The notes under the pieces were generated by a model, which did not search any database, was not told the DNA's origin, and saw only the letters and a program-made list of their open reading frames with translations. A DNA stretch of 5,024 nt from an uncultured Caulobacterales bacterium (GTDB taxonomy: Bacteria > Pseudomonadota > Alphaproteobacteria > Caulobacterales > Caulobacteraceae): positions 1 to 5,024 of the forward strand of contig CAIUZX010000293.1 of assembly GCA_903903715.1 (NCBI GenBank). The letters are read 5' to 3'. Shown one piece after another: positions 1 to 5,024 of this stretch (within the stretch, counting starts at the first letter, position 1; each line of letters starts with the position of its first letter). The position numbers and the translations under genes are program-made.

Positions 1-188
1 GCGGCGACGGCGTTACACCCACGACGGCGATTGACGGGAATGGTCAGGGATATTCTGACCAGACGATCGATATCGCAAAGATCGAAGGACAGGTTAAGGC
101 CTCGTCAGTTCGCAAGGTCTCTGAATTTATTGAGAAACACCCCGAGGAATCGGTTTCGATTCTCCGTAGCTGGCTTCACGAGGGATAA
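1..188 (+). CDS. fliF: FliF, flagellar MS-ring protein, C-terminal end (5' truncated by window)
   Basis: The frame beginning at base 3 is open from the window edge to a TAA at 186-188 and gives the last 61 residues of a protein. A Gly/Thr-rich, probably disordered stretch (about residues 1-18 of the fragment) is followed by a conserved helical segment running from [13 protein letters not shown] to the end, finishing in WLHEG. This matches the cytoplasmic C-terminal FliG-binding domain of FliF, which forms the inner-membrane MS ring and inserts into the N-terminal domain of FliG. The next gene is fliG, overlapping the fliF stop by one base (TAATG), so the two are probably translationally coupled. 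The membrane segments and ring-building domains lie upstream of the window, as must the operon promoter. In Caulobacter the C-terminus of FliF is needed for its ClpAP-dependent removal at the swarmer-to-stalked transition; the hydrophobic-aromatic tail seen here fits that, but this is inference. Confidence 0.95.
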   Translation, partial: GDGVTPTTAIDGNGQGYSDQTIDIAKIEGQVKASSVRKVSEFIEKHPEESVSILRSWLHEG

Positions 189-1219
189 TGGCGCCCTTAC
201 GCAAAAAAACGTCGATTGACGACCCGACCAAACTCTCCGGCGTGGAAAAGGCGGCAGTGGTCTTGCTTGCCCTTGGTGAAGAGCACGCCGGGCTGTGGGA
301 AGCGCTGGACGACGAAGAACTCAAGGAAATTTCTCAGGCGATGTCGAGCCTGGGCACCGTTTCCTCGTCGGTCGTCGAGGCGCTGCTCGTGGAATTCGTG
401 TCTGGAATGTCTTCGACCGGCGCGATCATGGGATCGTTCGAACAGACCCAGCGCCTGTTGTCGGCGTTCCTGCCCGGTGAAAAGGTCGAGCTCCTCATGG
501 AGGAGATCCGCGGCCCCGCCGGCCGGACCATGTGGGACAAGCTCGGGAATGTTAATGAAGCGGTTCTCGCCAACTATCTGAAGAACGAATACCCCCAGAC
601 CGTCGCCGTGGTGCTGTCGAAGATCAAGGCGGAACACGCGTCACGGGTCCTGTCCGCCCTGCCGGAGGACTTCGCACTGGAATGCGTCACGCGCATGCTG
701 CGCATGGAACCGGTCCAGCGCGATATTCTGGACAAGATTGAACAGACCTTGCGCACGGAGTTTATGTCCAATCTTGCGCGCACGTCGAAACGCGACAGCC
801 ATGAAATGATGGCGGACATCTTCAACAATTTTGATCGCCAGACCGAGTCGCGGTTCATCGCGGCGCTGGAAGAACGAAACCGGGAGTCTGCGGAGCGGAT
901 CCGCGCGCTCATGTTCGTGTTCGAGGACCTGTCAAAACTCGATCCCGGCGGCGTGCAAACCCTGCTGCGCGCCGTGGAGAAAGAGCAACTTGGTCTCGCG
1001 CTAAAGGGCGCATCAGACGCGCTCAGGGAAATGTTCTTCTCGAACATGAGCGAACGGGCCGCCAAGATCATGCGTGAAGATATGGAAGGCATGGGCCCCG
1101 TTCGCCTGAAGGACGTGGATCAGGCTCAGATGGCCATGGTCCAGATCGCCAAGGACCTGGCGGCCAAGGGTGAGATCATGCTGGCTGGTTCGGGCACTGA
1201 CGATGAGTTGATCTACTGA
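188..1219 (+). CDS. fliG: FliG, flagellar motor switch and torque protein
   Basis: FliG (343 residues, the normal length) is the rotor protein that joins the MS ring to the C ring and interacts with the stator. All three parts are visible: an N-terminal FliF-binding domain (about 15-115, starting [15 protein letters not shown]), a middle domain that binds FliM (about 120-200) with EYPQ at 134-137 where the common form is EHPQ, and a C-terminal domain with the MFVF motif at 242-245. The charged residues that face the stator in Escherichia coli (K264, R281, D288, D289, R297) align with K273, R290, E297, D298 and R306, so the torque surface is intact with one conservative Asp-to-Glu change. The ATG at 188 overlaps the fliF stop and is preceded by GAGGGA at close spacing, which suggests coupling to fliF translation. 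fliH follows one base after the stop. Family assignment is essentially certain. Confidence 0.98.
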   Translation: MAPLRKKTSIDDPTKLSGVEKAAVVLLALGEEHAGLWEALDDEELKEISQAMSSLGTVSSSVVEALLVEFVSGMSSTGAIMGSFEQTQRLLSAFLPGEKVELLMEEIRGPAGRTMWDKLGNVNEAVLANYLKNEYPQTVAVVLSKIKAEHASRVLSALPEDFALECVTRMLRMEPVQRDILDKIEQTLRTEFMSNLARTSKRDSHEMMADIFNNFDRQTESRFIAALEERNRESAERIRALMFVFEDLSKLDPGGVQTLLRAVEKEQLGLALKGASDALREMFFSNMSERAAKIMREDMEGMGPVRLKDVDQAQMAMVQIAKDLAAKGEIMLAGSGTDDELIY

Positions 1220-1220
1220 C

Positions 1221-1871
1221 ATGACCTCCCCGCCCCCCAGAAAATTCATGTTCGACACGGTGTTCCAAGACGGGCACGTCGTCGCGGCGCCGAGGCCAAA
1301 GCGGCATTTCACGGCCGAGGACGTCGAACAGGCCAGGGCCGAAGGATTCGCCGCAGGCGAACAGTCATCGCTTGTTGTGACCGAGACGTCCTTGGCGGCC
1401 AGCCTGTCTGACATCGCCGCAATGCTTGGTCAGGCGCTGGGAACACTGTCCACCCTCGTGCATGAACACAGGACGGCGTCCGCCGACCTTTCACTCGCCT
1501 GCGCCCGGAGGATCGCCGCTGAAGCGCTCGATCACTTTCCGGACGCGCCCGTGCAGGCGGCGCTGGAGACGTTGGCGGGCGAACTCACCGCGGAGCCCCG
1601 GCTTATCGTTCGGGCCAATCCGGATCAGGTCGATCGACTGACTGATCTTTTGACGCAGACAATCGCGCGCCTGGGACTCACCTGCGACGTCCTCGTTCGG
1701 TCAGAGACGGGTCTTCCCCGCGCAGCCTTCGCCCTGGACTGGGGGGAAGGGAAGGCGCAGTTCGACCCTGTACACGCGGAGGCCGCCGTCGCTGACGCCC
1801 TTTCCAACGCGCTGGCCGCCTCAGGGCGGCATGATGAGATGATGATGCGTGAACAGGAGTCCCGGTCATGA
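1221..1871 (+). CDS. fliH: FliH (FlbE), export ATPase regulator / stator-like linker
   Basis: This 216-residue protein fits the divergent alphaproteobacterial FliH, named FlbE in Caulobacter. FliH dimers bind and hold back the ATPase FliI and tether it to the C ring (FliN) and the export gate (FlhA). Visible features are an N-terminal basic/aromatic motif (PRKFMFDTVF, residues 6-15), a short AxxxGxxxG helix-packing motif (A38, G42, G46) in ARAEGFAAG, a long helical region (about 55-120), and a C-terminal domain with LIVRANPDQV (128-137) and a DWGEGKAQFDP segment (173-183), both typical of the FliH/YscL fold. No membrane segment or signal peptide is seen. The start ATG lies one base after the fliG stop with no clear Shine-Dalgarno site, so coupling is likely. 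The stop overlaps the fliN start. FliI itself is not in this window. The assignment rests on weak but characteristic motifs plus a strongly conserved gene order. Confidence 0.88.
   Translation: MTSPPPRKFMFDTVFQDGHVVAAPRPKRHFTAEDVEQARAEGFAAGEQSSLVVTETSLAASLSDIAAMLGQALGTLSTLVHEHRTASADLSLACARRIAAEALDHFPDAPVQAALETLAGELTAEPRLIVRANPDQVDRLTDLLTQTIARLGLTCDVLVRSETGLPRAAFALDWGEGKAQFDPVHAEAAVADALSNALAASGRHDEMMMREQESRS
1855..1859 (+). promoter_or_regulatory. Ribosome binding site of fliN
   Basis: AGGAG sits inside the 3' end of fliH, 8 bases before the ATG at 1868. It supports this start for fliN, which overlaps the fliH stop by four bases, and gives fliN a ribosome site of its own in addition to coupling. 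Confidence 0.7.
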
Positions 1872-2200
1872 CCGATGAAACTCTCGACCTGCAGGCCTTC
1901 GAAACGCCCCCGACTTCAATGGGGCAAGAAGATTTCGAGGAAAAGACGGCGCATGATCTCGCACCCGTATTCGACGTGCCGGTGCAGATTTCGGCAGTGA
2001 TCGGCAAGACCAGTTTGTCGGTATCGCAGCTTCTGAAGCTTGCGAACGGCAGCATTCTGGAACTCGACCGCAAGGTCGGGGAAGCTATCGATATCTATGT
2101 GAACAACCGCCTCGTGGCGCGCGGCGAGGTCGTCGTTGTCGACGAACGCTTGGGCGTGACCATGACGGAAATCATCAAGGACGGCGACACCAACGCGTAA
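1868..2200 (+). CDS. fliN: FliN, flagellar C-ring protein
   Basis: FliN (110 residues) forms the lower part of the C ring, where it helps switching and docks FliH-FliI-substrate complexes for export. An acidic, low-complexity N-terminus (about 1-34) precedes a single SpoA/FliN domain (about 36-105). It opens with VPVQISAVIGKTSLSVSQLL and continues through an LxxGSILELDR turn (59-68), the conserved VNNRLVARGEVVVVDERLGV stretch (78-97) and a final MTEII strand. The length is typical for a short FliN rather than a FliM, and FliM-specific parts are absent. The start overlaps the fliH stop as ATGA and has AGGAG upstream. It is followed by the largest intergenic gap of the cluster, before flbD. Confidence 0.96.
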   Translation: MTDETLDLQAFETPPTSMGQEDFEEKTAHDLAPVFDVPVQISAVIGKTSLSVSQLLKLANGSILELDRKVGEAIDIYVNNRLVARGEVVVVDERLGVTMTEIIKDGDTNA

Positions 2201-2224
2201 TGCGCGTCGGCTGTCGTTGAGGAC

Positions 2225-2230
2225 AAGGAG
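2225..2230 (+). promoter_or_regulatory. Ribosome binding site of flbD
   Basis: AAGGAG lies 9 bases before the ATG at 2240, inside the 39-base fliN-flbD gap. It is the best Shine-Dalgarno match in the cluster, so flbD can be translated independently of fliN. I see no promoter or terminator in the gap. Confidence 0.8.
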
Positions 2231-2239
2231 AACGGGACA

Positions 2240-3631
2240 ATGCGGCTTTTAGTCGTCGGTCGTCTGAGCGGACAACTTGCTGCAGCGGTGAAGATCGCCA
2301 TGCAGAGCGGGGCCAAGGTCGCCCACGTAGAGACAATCGCTCAGGCCACGCACGCTTTGCGGGTCGGTCAGGGCGCAGACCTGCTCATGGTGGACTATGA
2401 TCTGGACATCGCCGCGCTGATCGCGGCGAACAGCGCCGAACGTATCCATTGTCCCGTAGTCGCCTGCGGCGTCGGTTCGGATCCGGATCGGGCCGCAAAC
2501 GCCATTCGCGCCGGCGCCAAGGAGTTCATTCCGCTCCCGCCAGAGCCCGAGCTGATCGCGGCGGTCCTGGCGGCGGTTTCAGACGACCAGCGCCCTCTGA
2601 TCACCTGCGATCCGTCGATGGCCCAAGTCATCAAGCTTGCCGATCAGGTCGCCGGCTCCGAGGCGTCCATCCTGATCACGGGTGAAAGCGGCGTCGGCAA
2701 AGAAGTGATGGCGCGTTACATCCATCAAAAGTCTCGCCGAGCGGACAAGCCCTTCATCTCGGTCAACTGCGCCGCGATCCCGGACAATCTCCTTGAGTCT
2801 GAACTTTTCGGACACGAGAAGGGCGCATTCACCGGAGCGGTGGCAAGGCGGGTTGGCAAGTTCGAGGAAGCCGACGGCGGCACACTTCTCCTCGATGAAA
2901 TCTCGGAAATGGATGCAAGGCTTCAGGCCAAACTGCTTCGCGCGATTCAGGAACGCGAAATTGACCGCGTCGGCGGCCAAAAGCCCGTGAAGGTCAACAT
3001 TCGAATTCTCGCCACCTCGAACCGGGACCTGGTTCAGGCGGTCAGAGAAGGGGTGTTCCGTGAAGACCTCTTGTACCGTCTCAATGTCGTGAATCTGAAA
3101 TTGCCGCCGCTTCGGGAGCGTCCTGCGGACATCCTCGCGCTGGCTGAGCATTTCGCGAAGAAGTACGCGGCCGCCAACGGCGTTGAGCCCAAGCCGCTCG
3201 CTTCATCCACAAAGCTGCGGCTCCGCCAGCACAGCTGGCCGGGGAATGTTCGGGAGCTTGAGAACGCCATGCACCGCGCGGTGCTTCTGTCAATCGGTCC
3301 GGAAATCGAGGAAACGGCGATCCGACTTCCCGACGGACAGCCCCTGCAGGCCTTGGCTTCGGATCCTGCTGCCGAAGCCGTGAGCCGCGCGGCGTTGGCG
3401 ACAGGCCAGGCCGTCGCCGACCTGTCTGCGCGTGGTCTGGTGGGGCAGACGGTCGCTCAGGTCGAGCAACAGCTGATCATCGACACGCTGCAGCATTGCC
3501 TCGGCAATCGAACCCATGCGGCCAACATCCTTGGCATTTCGATCCGCACGTTGCGGAACAAGCTCAAGGAATATTCCGAGGCGGGCGTGTCTGTGCCGGC
3601 GCCCCAAGGCCCCGGCGTCTACGCCGCTTGA
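2240..3631 (+). CDS. flbD: FlbD, sigma-54-dependent flagellar regulator
   Basis: FlbD (463 residues) is an enhancer-binding protein. In Caulobacter it activates sigma-54 promoters for hook, basal-body rod and flagellin genes, represses the fliF operon by binding ftr sites, and is controlled by FliX in response to flagellar assembly. The N-terminal receiver-like domain (about 1-115) has a candidate phospho-acceptor D52 and the conserved lysine K94, but VVGRLSG replaces the usual acidic pair after the first strand. The AAA+ domain (about 122-350) is complete: Walker A GESGVGKE (148-155, K154), the sigma-54-contacting GAFTGA loop (195-200), Walker B GGTLLLDE (213-220), candidate arginine fingers in FREDLLYR (273-280), and WPGNVREL (333-340). 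An Ala-rich linker (about 366-400) leads to a Fis-type helix-turn-helix (about 408-445, with [20 protein letters not shown]). The context between C-ring genes and flhA is the Caulobacter arrangement. fliX is not in the window. Confidence 0.97.
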   Translation: MRLLVVGRLSGQLAAAVKIAMQSGAKVAHVETIAQATHALRVGQGADLLMVDYDLDIAALIAANSAERIHCPVVACGVGSDPDRAANAIRAGAKEFIPLPPEPELIAAVLAAVSDDQRPLITCDPSMAQVIKLADQVAGSEASILITGESGVGKEVMARYIHQKSRRADKPFISVNCAAIPDNLLESELFGHEKGAFTGAVARRVGKFEEADGGTLLLDEISEMDARLQAKLLRAIQEREIDRVGGQKPVKVNIRILATSNRDLVQAVREGVFREDLLYRLNVVNLKLPPLRERPADILALAEHFAKKYAAANGVEPKPLASSTKLRLRQHSWPGNVRELENAMHRAVLLSIGPEIEETAIRLPDGQPLQALASDPAAEAVSRAALATGQAVADLSARGLVGQTVAQVEQQLIIDTLQHCLGNRTHAANILGISIRTLRNKLKEYSEAGVSVPAPQGPGVYAA

Positions 3632-3641
3632 TCGATCGACT

Positions 3642-3645
3642 GGAG
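3642..3645 (+). promoter_or_regulatory. Ribosome binding site of flhA
   Basis: GGAG lies 9 bases before the TTG at 3655, in the 23-base flbD-flhA gap. Together with an in-frame TAA at 3646-3648 it decides the TTG as the flhA start, since nothing further upstream can be in frame. Confidence 0.65.
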
Positions 3646-3654
3646 TAATCTGAC

Positions 3655-5024
3655 TTGGCCGGCGCCGTTCTGTCCACCAACCCGCGGATAACGCCTCAGC
3701 TCGTTTTGAGCTGGGTGGCGCGTGGCGACGTGGCCCTCGCGCTGGGCATCGTGTCGATCATCCTGTTGCTGGTCTTGCCCGTACCGGCGATCCTGATCGA
3801 TCTTCTGTTGTCCCTGTCAGTGATGAGCGCCGTGCTCATTCTCGTGACCGCGCTCCTCATTCGAAAGCCGTTGGAATTCACGGCTTTTCCGACGGTCCTG
3901 CTCGTCTCGACCCTCTATCGCCTCGGCCTCGACGTCGCTTCGACACGTCTTATTCTGACGAACGGTCACGAGGGCGGCGAGCCCGCCGGCATGATCATCC
4001 AGGGCTTCGGCCGTCTGATGATGGGCGGAAACTACGTCATCGGCGTGGTGGTGTTCATCATCCTTGTCATCGTCAACTTCATCGTCATCACCAAGGGTTC
4101 GAGCCGAATTGCCGAAGTGGCCGCGAGGTTCACCCTTGATGCGATGCCCGGCAAGCAGATGGCGATCGACGCGGATCTGTCCTCAGGCGCAATCGACGAC
4201 AAGGAAGCCAAGCGCCGGCGCAAGGAACTGGAACAGGAGTCGCAATTCTTCGGCGCCATGGACGGCGCCTCGAAGTTCGTCCGCGGCGACGCCATGGCCG
4301 GCATCATCATCACCTTCATCAACGTGATCGGCGGCATGCTGATCGGAGTGGTGCAGCATCATGTAAGTTTCCAGACGGCGGCGTCGACCTACACGGTCCT
4401 GTCCATCGGCGAAGGCCTCGTCAGCCAGGTCCCCGCCCTCATCATCTCCATCGCCGCCGGCCTCTTGGTTTCAAAGACAGGGGTGGATGGCCCGGCGGAC
4501 AAGGCTCTGACCTCCCAGCTGGGCCGCAACCCCATCAGTATGGGCATTGTGTCAGGCGCGGCCGGCATTTTGGGTCTCGTGCCCGGCATGCCGATCGCGC
4601 CCTTTGCAGTGATCGCCGTGGGCGCTGCGGTGATCGCCTGGCGCGCCGCCAATTTCAAACCGCCGCCGGAGCCGGTTGAGGCCGCACCTCCCGTCGATCA
4701 GGAGGAGCCGATCAGTTCGGCTCTGGCCATGGACGATGTGAAGATCGAACTCGGCTATGGGCTGCTGGTTCTGATCAACGACGTCGACGGTCGAAAGCTG
4801 ACGGACCAGATCCGGGCGCTTCGGCGAACGCTGGCCCAGGAATACGGCTTCGTCATGCCCAGCGTGCGCATCCTCGACAACATGCGCCTGCCGACAGAGG
4901 GGTATTCGATCCGGATTCGGGAGATGGAAGCTGGGGCCGGAGAGGTCAAGATCGGCGCGCTCATGGCGATGGACCCCCGCGGTCAACAGGTGGATCTTCC
5001 CGGCCAGCATGTCCGCGAACCCGC
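3655..5024 (+). CDS. flhA: FlhA, flagellar export-gate protein (3' truncated by window)
   Basis: FlhA is the large inner-membrane gate protein of the flagellar type III export apparatus, using proton motive force and docking chaperone-substrate complexes. The window holds about 456 residues of a family usually near 700. The start is TTG: an in-frame TAA at 3646-3648 blocks anything upstream, GGAG sits 9 bases before, and the first in-frame ATG (3823, residue 57) falls after the first membrane helix. About eight membrane segments fit between residues 26 and 331. The FHIPEP cytoplasmic loop (about 147-211) is intact, with R151, R158, D162 and D212 matching the functionally important Salmonella R147, R154, D158 and D208. 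A Pro/Glu-rich linker (about 334-360) leads into the cytoplasmic domain at IELGYGLLVLIND. Residue 93 is Asp in RLGLDVASTR, where Asn is usual. In Caulobacter this gene was first called flbF. No stop occurs before the window ends. Confidence 0.96.
   Translation, partial: MAGAVLSTNPRITPQLVLSWVARGDVALALGIVSIILLLVLPVPAILIDLLLSLSVMSAVLILVTALLIRKPLEFTAFPTVLLVSTLYRLGLDVASTRLILTNGHEGGEPAGMIIQGFGRLMMGGNYVIGVVVFIILVIVNFIVITKGSSRIAEVAARFTLDAMPGKQMAIDADLSSGAIDDKEAKRRRKELEQESQFFGAMDGASKFVRGDAMAGIIITFINVIGGMLIGVVQHHVSFQTAASTYTVLSIGEGLVSQVPALIISIAAGLLVSKTGVDGPADKALTSQLGRNPISMGIVSGAAGILGLVPGMPIAPFAVIAVGAAVIAWRAANFKPPPEPVEAAPPVDQEEPISSALAMDDVKIELGYGLLVLINDVDGRKLTDQIRALRRTLAQEYGFVMPSVRILDNMRLPTEGYSIRIREMEAGAGEVKIGALMAMDPRGQQVDLPGQHVREP

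Noticed and set aside
574..1092. Minus-strand open frame (172 codons) opposite fliG
   Set aside because: Ser/Arg-rich, low-complexity translation mirroring fliG codons; no domain or ribosome site of its own recognised.
2579..3151. Long minus-strand open frame (190 codons) opposite flbD
   Set aside because: It is antisense to the strongly conserved AAA+ domain of FlbD, has no recognisable domain, and is the kind of frame that GC-rich codon bias creates by chance.
3530..3556. TGGCA...TTGC-like sequence resembling a sigma-54 promoter near the end of flbD
   Set aside because: The spacing between the GG and GC elements does not fit the -24/-12 pattern, and the bases encode the conserved helix-turn-helix of FlbD.
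3632..3654. GATCGATCGA-like palindromic bases in the flbD-flhA gap as a terminator or operator
   Set aside because: Too short for a stable hairpin, no T-run follows, and the gap holds only the flhA ribosome site.
4552..5010. Minus-strand open frame (152 codons) opposite flhA
   Set aside because: It overlaps the conserved flhA coding region entirely and shows no family features.
1..5024. Scattered GANTC (CcrM) sites
   Set aside because: They occur across the window inside coding sequence at no striking density or position, so no regulatory role can be supported from sequence alone.

Overview
This window is a compact, single-strand (+) block of flagellar genes: the 3' end of fliF, then fliG, fliH (called flbE in Caulobacter), fliN, flbD, and the 5' two-thirds of flhA (old Caulobacter name flbF). 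The gene order, the sigma-54 activator FlbD lying between C-ring and export-gate genes, and the protein sequences all point to an alphaproteobacterium of the Caulobacterales or a close stalked/budding relative such as the Maricaulis/Hyphomonas group. The DNA is GC-rich with GC-biased third codon positions. Genus and species cannot be read from this window.

Layout. 1-188: C-terminal tail of the MS-ring protein FliF, which carries the FliG-binding helices. 188-1219: rotor switch protein FliG, overlapping fliF by one base. 1221-1871: FliH/FlbE, regulator of the export ATPase, one base after fliG. 1868-2200: C-ring protein FliN, overlapping fliH by four bases (ATGA). 2240-3631: FlbD, after the longest gap in the cluster (39 bases) and with its own good ribosome binding site. 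3655-5024: FlhA, 23 bases after flbD, best started at TTG and cut by the window end after about 456 of roughly 700 residues. There is no gene-free stretch over 40 bases, no terminator, no RNA gene and no mobile element.

How they work together. FliF forms the MS ring. FliG binds its tail and, with FliN and FliM (not here), makes the C ring that switches and produces torque. FliH links the export ATPase FliI to the C ring and export gate, and FlhA is the main export-gate protein. FlbD is the checkpoint regulator that, in Caulobacter, turns on late (hook and filament) sigma-54 promoters and represses the fliF operon once the basal structure is assembled. The operon therefore makes both the early structure and the regulator that reads its completion.

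I found no previously undescribed system. The points worth a second look are modest: a receiver domain in FlbD lacking the usual acidic pair, a non-ATG start for flhA, an Asp where FlhA family members usually have Asn, and a possible degradation signal at the FliF tail.
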